Below, piece by piece: positions 41,570 to 48,249 of a DNA stretch of 48,249 nt. The position numbers and the translations under genes were made by a program. The stretch spans positions 1-48,249 of the forward strand of contig NZ_CALTTY010000013.1 of assembly GCF_943912385.1 (NCBI RefSeq), written 5' to 3'. The DNA comes from an uncultured Anaerococcus sp. Lineage in GTDB: Bacteria; Bacillota; Clostridia; Tissierellales; Peptoniphilaceae. Numbering within the stretch: position 1 is the first letter of the stretch; the number at the start of each line of letters is the position of its first letter. A model generated the notes under the pieces. That model was not told where the DNA came from. It did no database searches and was given only the letters and a program-made list of their open reading frames with translations.

Positions 41570-42009
41570 TCATCCTCCTTCATAAAATCTTCTCTAATTG
41601 CTGTTGATAATAGCTCTAAGGCTTGTTTTATTTCCTTAGCTCTTTTTTCACCCAACTTTTCATAAATCCTTAAATTCGATTCATTGATTGGTTTTAACTT
41701 CTCGTCCCTATTCTTTTTTCCCTTAGGAGTCAATTTTAAAATCCTAATTCTCCTATCATCTTCTGAGGGAGTAAGCTCTATAAGGCCCTCTTCCTCAAAG
41801 CTTTTTATGATATTATTTACTGTTTGCTTGGGAGCTCCCAGTTTTTCTGACAAGCCTTTTTGACTAGGATTTTCCATCAGGCCAATATGGATTAGAATAA
41901 TTGTCTCAAGGTCACTAAGACCATAAAACTTTGCCCTTTCCTTATTAAGACCATTTGCACACCTTAAGGCAGAAAAAATAGAGAACATGGGATTAAGTTT
42001 AAAATTCAT
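41557..42009 (-). CDS. MarR-family transcriptional regulator
   Basis: A 150-residue winged-helix regulator: helix-turn-helix QKGLSEKLGAPKQTVNNII (about 50-68), recognition wing LIELTPSEDDRRIRILKLTP (about 76-95), and dimerising helices at both ends. I use ATG 42009 (MNFKLNPMFS) with AGAGGA upstream; reading from 42039 adds ten residues. It heads the operon with the two ABC genes and most likely represses it, releasing on binding a drug. A palindrome in its leader is the probable operator. Confidence 0.92.
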   Translation of the reverse strand: MNFKLNPMFSIFSALRCANGLNKERAKFYGLSDLETIILIHIGLMENPSQKGLSEKLGAPKQTVNNIIKSFEEEGLIELTPSEDDRRIRILKLTPKGKKNRDEKLKPINESNLRIYEKLGEKRAKEIKQALELLSTAIREDFMKEDEWKV

Positions 42010-42022
42010 AAATCCTCTTTCT

Positions 42023-42089
42023 CTAAAATAATTAAACAATTATTTAGTATTTAATATGTTTACTATAGTACTATTTAGGACTATGTCAA
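42023..42089 (-). promoter_or_regulatory. Promoter and likely MarR operator
   Basis: TTGACA (42084-42089), 16 bases, TATAGT (42062-42067) on the minus strand. Between the start point and the ATG lies an inverted repeat CTAAATAAT-N6-ATTATTTTAG (42023-42047), of MarR-operator size. A repressor bound there would block elongation or initiation. Confidence 0.7.
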
Positions 42090-42186
42090 GAATTGTTATA
42101 AGATTACCAATCGTATTTTCACCCCCCTTCTTACTTGAATTAGTGATAATTTTTTTTCTTTATGTATAATAATTTCGAGGTGTAAT

Positions 42187-43092
42187 ATGATAAATTATTT
42201 AAAAGATGAGGGAATTGACAATAAGTTAATTGCCCAATTAGAAGAATATAGACAAGAAAACGATCTTGATAATAACGATAGGATTATAAGACCGGAATAT
42301 AAATATTATGGTAAAGAGGTCCTAGAACAGGCAATATCAGCCCTCCTAGCTGGAAAGAATATCCTTTTGACAGGAGCCAAGGCTACAGGTAAAAACGTAC
42401 TTGCCTCAAACCTCTCATACCTATTTAAAAGACCGACCTATAATGTATCCTTCCACGTAAATACTGACTTCGCATCCCTTATTGGTGCCGATACCTTTAA
42501 AAACGGAGAAGTCACCTTCAGAAAAGGACCAATCTATGAGGCAGCTATAAATGGAGGCTTTGCAATTCTTGATGAAATAAATATGGCAAAAAATGAAGCC
42601 ATATCAGTCCTCCATGCCTCTCTTGACCATAGGAGAATTATAGACATATCTGGTTTTGATAAGATAAGTCTAGATCCAAACACTAGATTTATAGGGACCA
42701 TGAACTACGGCTATGTTGGAACCCGTGAACTAAATGAGGCCCTAGCATCAAGATTTATGATTATCAATGTTCCAAACATCAGCAAGGCCAACCTCAACCT
42801 TTTATTAAAGGATAATTTCCCATCCCTTAAGGAAAAGTATAGAAAAGCAATGATTGATATGTTTATCTCACTGCAAACTAAGAGTGAAAACAATGAAATT
42901 TCTACTAAGGCTGTAGACCTAAGGGGGCTAATAGGTGCAATTGAGACTATGAAAATCGGACTTAATCCTTTCGATGCTATCAAGATGGGGCTGGTAAATA
43001 AGTCCTTTGATAAGTTTGAACAAGACCTGGTCCTTGATTTAATAAAGACTAAAATCCCAGAAAAAATAGACGAGAGCGTCTTTGATGAGTGA
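42187..43092 (+). CDS. MoxR/CbbQ-type AAA ATPase (AAA_5)
   Basis: A 301-residue AAA+ ATPase. The Walker A region is LTGAKATGKNVLASN (about 59), with GKN instead of GKT/S; Walker B is GGFAILDEINMAK (about 122); sensor 1 is TRFIGTMNYGY (about 161) and the arginine-finger region NEALASRFMI (about 178). This GAKATGKN form appears to be usual for the clostridial branch, so it is not evidence of inactivity. Members pair with a VWA-domain protein, as here, and serve as chaperones for cofactor or metal insertion or complex assembly; no cargo is identified. GAGGTG precedes the ATG. A TATAAT (42165-42170) lies just upstream. Confidence 0.87.
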   Translation: MINYLKDEGIDNKLIAQLEEYRQENDLDNNDRIIRPEYKYYGKEVLEQAISALLAGKNILLTGAKATGKNVLASNLSYLFKRPTYNVSFHVNTDFASLIGADTFKNGEVTFRKGPIYEAAINGGFAILDEINMAKNEAISVLHASLDHRRIIDISGFDKISLDPNTRFIGTMNYGYVGTRELNEALASRFMIINVPNISKANLNLLLKDNFPSLKEKYRKAMIDMFISLQTKSENNEISTKAVDLRGLIGAIETMKIGLNPFDAIKMGLVNKSFDKFEQDLVLDLIKTKIPEKIDESVFDE

Positions 43093-44815
43093 GAATTTTG
43101 AAAAAATAAGAGAGTACAACATAATATGGGATTTCGCGAAGAAGTATGACTTTTTGCCTGAAAAATCTTATCCCATGGATGAAGTCTATAAGAATATGAC
43201 CAGGGGTTTTGTAATAAGGACCTTTGATTTTAAAATATTGGACTCATATTTTGACTATCTCAGGGCAGAAAGTCCATTTTTCAAAGAATTTTCCTTTATT
43301 GTAAATCTCTTAATGGAAGATATAGCCTATAAAACCTTGTCTAAGGACAATCTTGTAATAGAAAGTTTAAGAGATGACTATGCAAAAAAAGCCCTTAGAA
43401 AATATAGCTTTCACGAGGCAGATAATCTAAAAGAGCAAATTGAAAAGCCCTATTATGGCAAGGTCCTAGGAAAACCAATCGTAGAAGGTACTTTTTTCAG
43501 GACCATATATAATGATATATTTAAAATTTATGAGCTTGATACGCCAAGCTTTATAAAAAAACTCAATGAAGTTTTTAAAACCTATTTTCGTTTTGAAAAG
43601 TCTGAGGAAAATGAATCGCTCCTTAAGGAAATGATCAAGGATAAAAAGCCCAAAGACTTTAAAAATAGTAATAAAGATGAAAAAAACTTCGACTTTTCTG
43701 ACGAATTTATCAAAGACCAATTTAACATAGGTTCTGCAGAATTTACAGGAAATATCTACCTAGAAGAAAAAAACAAGGATATGGACAGGCACCTAATCCT
43801 CTTGAATGCGGATAAGGAGGGCTACCACGGAACCAATGAATTTATAGAAGACTTTTATGGTAAGTCTGTCTTTCCAGAGATGAAGGTAAAGTCTCTTGAA
43901 AAAAAACTTGCCACCGAAGTCCATTCGGGAAAGTCTCTCTACTTTACCAAGGGAGTTTATACAGATAGTCCCAACGCCAAGTTTTATAAGAAAAATAGGG
44001 ATGAAGTTTTTGATAAGAATAAGGACTATATAGAAAAAAATATAGCCATTAACAACCGCTCCATAAAGGAGCTGGCTCAGACCATTAAAAATTCCATAGC
44101 AAATTATGAGGACTTTTCAGAAGTAAGCAAAGCCTACGGTATAGTCGATTCGACTAAGGCTTGGAAAGCAGAGGTTTTAAAGGACTTTAATATCTTTGAC
44201 AACATTGAAAACGATGATATTTCAACTTTTAAGGTAGACCTTCTCCTTGACTCATCAGCCAGCCAGCACAATAGGCAGGAGATAATTGCAAACCAGGCCT
44301 ATATCATAGAAAAAGCCATGGATGAGGTGGGTATTCCTATAAGGGTCATATCCTTTTCAACTCTTAGAGACCATACAGTTTTTAATCTCTTCAGAGACTA
44401 CGAGGAAAAGCATAATAACAAAGAAATTTTCAAATACTTTGCTTCAGGGTCAAATAGGGATGGTCTTGCCTTTAAAGTCTTAAATGAACTTATAGATAAG
44501 ACTAAGGACAATGAAAAGCATATAGTAATCATTCTCTCAGATGGTAAGCCAAATGATGAAAAGGCCAATATAAATACTATAAAGCTTTTAGAAAAAGAAC
44601 AATATGTGGGAGATTTGGCTGTAAGAGATACCGCCAAGGAGGTAAGAAATGTTAAAAATGAAGGTGTATCGGTCCTTGGAGTCTTTACAGGAGAAGACGA
44701 AGACCTAGAAAACGCCAAGCTAATCTACGGCCAGGACTTTTGTAGGATAAAATCAATAGAAAACTTCTCAAAGATAGTCTCAATCTTTATGAAAAATACT
44801 ATTATGAAAATATAA
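43085..44815 (+). CDS. VWA-domain partner of the MoxR ATPase (NorD/CobT-like)
   Basis: A 576-residue cytoplasmic protein ending in a von Willebrand A domain. The MIDAS metal site is visible: VDLLLDSSASQHNRQE (about Asp 388, DxSxS), a distal conserved ASGSNRDGLA (about 454) and IVIILSDGKPND (about 480). The first 370 residues are charged and helical with no other domain recognised. It overlaps the AAA gene by 8 bases (ATGAGTGA), so the two are translated together. Relatives are called nitric-oxide reductase activation or cobaltochelatase CobT-like; neither enzyme is present here. A TTG codon right before the ATG is an alternative start. Confidence 0.87.
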   Translation: MSENFEKIREYNIIWDFAKKYDFLPEKSYPMDEVYKNMTRGFVIRTFDFKILDSYFDYLRAESPFFKEFSFIVNLLMEDIAYKTLSKDNLVIESLRDDYAKKALRKYSFHEADNLKEQIEKPYYGKVLGKPIVEGTFFRTIYNDIFKIYELDTPSFIKKLNEVFKTYFRFEKSEENESLLKEMIKDKKPKDFKNSNKDEKNFDFSDEFIKDQFNIGSAEFTGNIYLEEKNKDMDRHLILLNADKEGYHGTNEFIEDFYGKSVFPEMKVKSLEKKLATEVHSGKSLYFTKGVYTDSPNAKFYKKNRDEVFDKNKDYIEKNIAINNRSIKELAQTIKNSIANYEDFSEVSKAYGIVDSTKAWKAEVLKDFNIFDNIENDDISTFKVDLLLDSSASQHNRQEIIANQAYIIEKAMDEVGIPIRVISFSTLRDHTVFNLFRDYEEKHNNKEIFKYFASGSNRDGLAFKVLNELIDKTKDNEKHIVIILSDGKPNDEKANINTIKLLEKEQYVGDLAVRDTAKEVRNVKNEGVSVLGVFTGEDEDLENAKLIYGQDFCRIKSIENFSKIVSIFMKNTIMKI

Positions 44816-44834
44816 AACTTCAAATCTAAGAAGT

Positions 44835-44878
44835 TAATCTAATGCCTAAGTCTTAATAAAAACTTAGGCATTAGATTA
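44835..44878. terminator. Perfect bidirectional terminator
   Basis: TAATCTAATGCCTAAGT and ACTTAGGCATTAGATTA are perfect 17-base inverted arms with a 10-base loop; TTTT follows on the plus strand. It ends the AAA-VWA operon and, read the other way, follows the exporter pair stop at 44900. Confidence 0.92.
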
Positions 44879-44899
44879 TTTTAAAATTTAGCTTATATC

Positions 44900-46678
44900 T
44901 TAGTATTCAAACTCAGCGCCTTCTTTATAGACCCTACTTTTTGCATCCCACATCTTCTTAAAGGGTCCATCTTGATTTTTTAGCCTTTCAAAGCTTTCCT
45001 TTTGGATGATTTTTCCATTTTCCATAACAATTATCTCATCAGCTAGCTTTACGCTAAGAAGCTTATGGGAAATAATTACCATAGTCCTCTTATCTTTATA
45101 GGAGTCTAGAAAATCAAAAATCTTCTTCTCCTTAAGTGGGTCTATATCATTGGTAGGTTCATCAAATACTACTATATTCCTATCTCTAAAGATAGATCTT
45201 AATATAGCTATTTGCTGCCACTGGCCCTTTGATGGATTTACCTCTCCTACTTCCTTACCTAGACTTTTTTCATAATCATATCCTAAAAAATCTGATTTAT
45301 TTAAAAGCTCTACAACCTCCCCTCTTCCTTTGCTAATATCTGATATATTTATATTTTCAGCTAAAGATAGGGGGTATCTTGCATAATTTTGAAAAACAGC
45401 ACTTTTGTCATAAAAAGTATTAAGCTTATCTATTTTCTTACCATCATATAAGATATCTCCTTCTTGTGGATAGTAAAGACCAAGGATAATACTTGCAAGA
45501 CTAGTCTTACCAGAACCATTTTCTCCTACTATCACATAAGTTTTCCCACTTTCAAGTTTTAAATTAAGCCTATCTATGGCATAGGAGTTTGAGTTTGGGT
45601 ACTTAAAGCTTATATCCTTTAGCTCTAAGATGTTTTTAAATTCTTCTGCTAAATCACTTTTTTGATTATCAAAATATTTTTTATAAAAGTCAAAGTATGG
45701 GTCTGTCATATTTATAAAGATACTTTGATAGCTTGAAAGCTCTGAATATCTTTCACTTGCCGAAAATACCATCCTTATAGCAAAAAAACTCACCGCAAAA
45801 TTGCTATAGTCCCTATCTAAAATCAGCCTATAAAATAAGTAAAAGTATAGGCAGATATTTAGTAGACTTGATAAAAGCTCGAGCATTGACGACTTATAAA
45901 ATAAATCTCTGTAGATCTTTCTGCTTATCTTTTCAAACTCATCGTAGATATAAGATACTTTGGAGCTTAAAAAAGAGTAAAGGTCATAAATTTCATTATC
46001 CCTAACATAAGCTGGCCTTGTTAATATCTCTGACATCTGTAATTTTTTAAGGGAAGATCCATAGACTTTTCTTCTATTCTCATTTATAATATTCTTTCTA
46101 GTCCTATTTTCTAAATAACCTATCGAAAGACTTAAAACTATTAGCAAGATATATGAAATGCTAATATTCATAAAGAAAATTGATATTAGGAAAAAGTTTA
46201 TAAGCAAGGCTATTTTTTCTATAAAAATTTCTACAAGTCTAAAAATATTAGTTGATGAAACGCTTGCTTCATAAATCTTTTCATATATTTTCTTATCTTC
46301 AAATTCTATAGGATCGATATTGCTACTTAAGTTTTGCATATAGATTTTAAATTTTTCTTCAAAATTTGGCATCAAGACAAACTGAAGATAGTATGAGTTA
46401 ATATATGAGCTCTTAAACTTTATTAGGGTCAGTAAAAATATATAAAGCAAAGAAATTTTTAAGACTAAAGAAAAATAGTCAAGATTTCTTGCTAAACTTA
46501 GACTTTGAAACAAGCTATTTAGCACAAGCAAAGATAGGAAATTTATCAAAACAAATAAAGCTTCGACTATAGATAAAAATACGAAAGATCTTTTATCTAT
46601 TTTTAACAGCTCTTTAGATGCTCTTATTATTTTTTTTAAATTATTCGTATATTTTTTTTTGAGACTGGTAAATTTCAT
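44900..46678 (-). CDS. ABC exporter half-transporter, subunit B (degenerate signature)
   Basis: A 592-residue protein with about six membrane helices (roughly residues 40-320) and an ATPase domain: Walker A VGENGSGKTSLASIILG (about 367), Walker B RNIVVFDEPTNDIDP (about 487) with Glu, and H-loop MVIISHKLLSV. The signature is NPSKGQWQQ, far from LSGGQ. I use the ATG at 46678 with GAGAGG upstream, 38 bases inside the end of the previous gene; an earlier ATG at 46720 would add 14 residues. The NBD type with GQWQ resembles exporters of peptides. It probably forms a heterodimer with the upstream subunit. Confidence 0.88.
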   Translation of the reverse strand: MKFTSLKKKYTNNLKKIIRASKELLKIDKRSFVFLSIVEALFVLINFLSLLVLNSLFQSLSLARNLDYFSLVLKISLLYIFLLTLIKFKSSYINSYYLQFVLMPNFEEKFKIYMQNLSSNIDPIEFEDKKIYEKIYEASVSSTNIFRLVEIFIEKIALLINFFLISIFFMNISISYILLIVLSLSIGYLENRTRKNIINENRRKVYGSSLKKLQMSEILTRPAYVRDNEIYDLYSFLSSKVSYIYDEFEKISRKIYRDLFYKSSMLELLSSLLNICLYFYLFYRLILDRDYSNFAVSFFAIRMVFSASERYSELSSYQSIFINMTDPYFDFYKKYFDNQKSDLAEEFKNILELKDISFKYPNSNSYAIDRLNLKLESGKTYVIVGENGSGKTSLASIILGLYYPQEGDILYDGKKIDKLNTFYDKSAVFQNYARYPLSLAENINISDISKGRGEVVELLNKSDFLGYDYEKSLGKEVGEVNPSKGQWQQIAILRSIFRDRNIVVFDEPTNDIDPLKEKKIFDFLDSYKDKRTMVIISHKLLSVKLADEIIVMENGKIIQKESFERLKNQDGPFKKMWDAKSRVYKEGAEFEY

Positions 46679-48249
46679 AAAAAACCTCTCTTCTATCCAT
46701 AAGCTCCTCATAGCTTCCATCTTCTACTAATCTATTATCTTTTAACACAAGAATCTTATCACATATCGGTACTATCCCCATCCTATGAGAAATAAAAATA
46801 TCTAGCTTACTTACTGTAAAATCATCTATAGTCTTATAAAACTCTATCTCTGCTATAGGATCTAAGCTTGCAGTAGGCTCATCTAAGACTAATATTTTAC
46901 CCTGATCATCATAGACTCTCTCGATGAATACTTTTTGCCACTGACCACCTGATAAGGCAACCGGATTTTTACTTAATTTAGATAGGTTTGAACTGAGGCC
47001 ATCTTTAAAATCTTTGCTTATATTTTCTATATTTTTAGAATATTTACCCTTATCCTCCAAAGATAGGTCTATATTTTCCTTGATAGTGAAGGGATACTTG
47101 CTAGAGTCTTGAAGAAGAGTTGAAAATATCCTTCTTTTTTCACCACTAGTTAATGTATGGGCATCTACCCCATTGATCTTAACACTGCCACTGCTTGGCT
47201 TATAAAACCCAAGCAAGAGCTTTATAAGAGTTGATTTTCCAGCACCATTTTCACCTATTATTAGATAGGATAGTTCCGAAGTAAAGCTATAGGTAAAATC
47301 TTTTATGATATATTCACTAGAGCCAGGATAAGAAAAATATACATTTTTAAATTCTACCTTAAAATCACCCTTAGTATCTAAGATATTATTTCTATATCCA
47401 CCATCTTTATCCTTAATAGTAGAAAGTAGGTCTACAGCTTGACTATACTTAGTAAATAAATCTATTTTGGAAAGTCTTTCTTCGATTATGCTATTACTTC
47501 TTAGTTTTAGGGTGAAAATTAAAAGAAGTTCTGAAAAAATCAAAGTTGACCTTTGGTGCATTAAAGCTAGAATTAATATAAGTAAAAATGTTGAAAGTAT
47601 TGATACAATAGATAGGGAAAAATCAAAAGCAAATTTTCCTTTGCCCAGTTTTTTGTTAGAGCCCCTAGCTTCTTTAAATGATGACCTAAATTTATCCTGG
47701 ATGAAATCTTTATATGAAAATAATTTTCTTTCATATAAATGGTCCCTATCTATTAAGATCTTATTAAATATGTCGGCCTTTCTCATATTAGCCATGTACT
47801 TAGGCCATATTGACTTATTTTTCTTACTTGCACTTATATTTAAGGGAATATATATAATCCCCGTTAGTAAAAAAAGTAAAAATATGTATAGGCTCTTATT
47901 TAAAACATATGTATATGTAACTAGTATAAAGACTAAAGCTATAATAAAATCAGATAAGTTCATAAGATAGGACTTTCTATTTTTTAAAAAATCTCTTAGC
48001 ATATTGTATTTATTCTGATAGGCCTGATTTTCACTTTCTTTAAGTCTCAAGGGCCTAGACAGATATATATTATTATAATATGTCCTTTCTTCTTTATAGG
48101 ATTTTTTACTTAGCAAGTATTTATTTAAAGACCTAAAAAATCTCTGAATGACTAAGCTGAGCATAAAGAATATAAAAACATTAATAATTTTCTCATCTGA
48201 TTTTATAGCTAAACTTGATATATCAAATACTAACTTAGTTAAATAAAAG
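46641..48249 (-). CDS. ABC exporter half-transporter, subunit A (5' end beyond the window)
   Basis: The ATPase domain is complete: Walker A IGENGAGKSTLIKLLLG (about 305 residues from the ATG at 48164), signature LSGGQWQKVFIERV (about 412) and Walker B ILVLDEPTASLDP, all canonical. The frame stays open upstream of the ATG at 48164 to the window edge, reading LVFDISSLAIKSDEKIINVF, a typical loop and helix of an exporter membrane domain. With a start at 48164 the first helix pair would be missing, so the true start lies outside the window. The membrane region has at least four more helices. It is translationally coupled to subunit B by a 38-base overlap. Confidence 0.88.
   Translation of the reverse strand, partial: FYLTKLVFDISSLAIKSDEKIINVFIFFMLSLVIQRFFRSLNKYLLSKKSYKEERTYYNNIYLSRPLRLKESENQAYQNKYNMLRDFLKNRKSYLMNLSDFIIALVFILVTYTYVLNKSLYIFLLFLLTGIIYIPLNISASKKNKSIWPKYMANMRKADIFNKILIDRDHLYERKLFSYKDFIQDKFRSSFKEARGSNKKLGKGKFAFDFSLSIVSILSTFLLILILALMHQRSTLIFSELLLIFTLKLRSNSIIEERLSKIDLFTKYSQAVDLLSTIKDKDGGYRNNILDTKGDFKVEFKNVYFSYPGSSEYIIKDFTYSFTSELSYLIIGENGAGKSTLIKLLLGFYKPSSGSVKINGVDAHTLTSGEKRRIFSTLLQDSSKYPFTIKENIDLSLEDKGKYSKNIENISKDFKDGLSSNLSKLSKNPVALSGGQWQKVFIERVYDDQGKILVLDEPTASLDPIAEIEFYKTIDDFTVSKLDIFISHRMGIVPICDKILVLKDNRLVEDGSYEELMDRREVFYEIYQSQKKIYE

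Noticed and set aside
42360..42410. Inactive AAA ATPase because of GKN in Walker A
   Set aside because: From memory this GKN form is shared by the clostridial branch and Walker B, sensor and arginine-finger regions are intact, so inactivity cannot be claimed.
47467..47970. A 167-codon frame opposite the last ABC gene
   Set aside because: Antisense to the conserved exporter membrane domain; hydrophobic pattern is a mirror of the real gene.
1..48249. CRISPR array, prophage or integrative element
   Set aside because: No spaced direct repeats, no integrase, capsid, relaxase or attachment duplication next to the tRNA genes was found.

Overview
The window is AT-rich DNA with short Shine-Dalgarno-led genes, many TTG/GTG starts, a T-box leader, an L20-type leader and Firmicutes-style operons. 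The gene content is a fermentative amino-acid and butyrate-forming anaerobe (thiolase, Hbd, Crt, Bcd, EtfAB, CoA-transferase) with MarR- and Bce-type drug defence. I infer an anaerobic coccus of the Tissierellia/Peptoniphilaceae kind (Anaerococcus-like). This rests on gene content and composition, not on a search.

Positions 90-14260 (minus strand) read as one long translation-centred operon. It starts at a strong promoter and an infC leader, then infC (apparently with an AUA start), rpmI, rplT and a TrmH-type rRNA methyltransferase. An internal phenylalanine-type T-box follows, then pheS, pheT, zapA, a U32/RlhA-like protein, mutS2, argS, a membrane protein and a TPR protein. Most junctions overlap or are nearly touching. 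A terminator follows the last gene. Positions 14286-17677 hold a minus-strand trio (degenerate metallo-beta-lactamase-like protein, DUF1836, DegV) and a divergent pair (YbaK-type deacylase plus an unknown protein). Positions 17670-18500 are a small graveyard of two frame-broken genes.

Positions 18544-27967 are the energy core. A butyryl-CoA:acetate CoA-transferase-type gene, a thlA-hbd-crt operon and an acd-etfB-etfA operon lie on the minus strand, and a divergent GlcD-type FAD/lactate-glycolate oxidoreductase lies on the plus strand. Together they would turn two acetyl-CoA into butyrate, with the acyl-CoA dehydrogenase/Etf step as the likely electron-bifurcating site. Rex-like operators lie at the acd and crt promoters. 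Positions 28289-30527 hold hisS, a DUF6873 (GME-fold) protein and tRNA-Cys and tRNA-Gly genes with two tandem promoters. A divergent fetAB-type metal exporter locus follows, with fetB broken by one frameshift.

Positions 32108-48249 are dominated by transport and defence: a MATE exporter, a complete Bce-type two-component/ABC module with a candidate BceR box, a MarR-regulated heterodimeric ABC exporter, a MoxR-type AAA ATPase with a VWA-domain partner, and a second exporter pair whose first gene runs off the right edge. No CRISPR array, rRNA, insertion sequence or integrated phage was seen.
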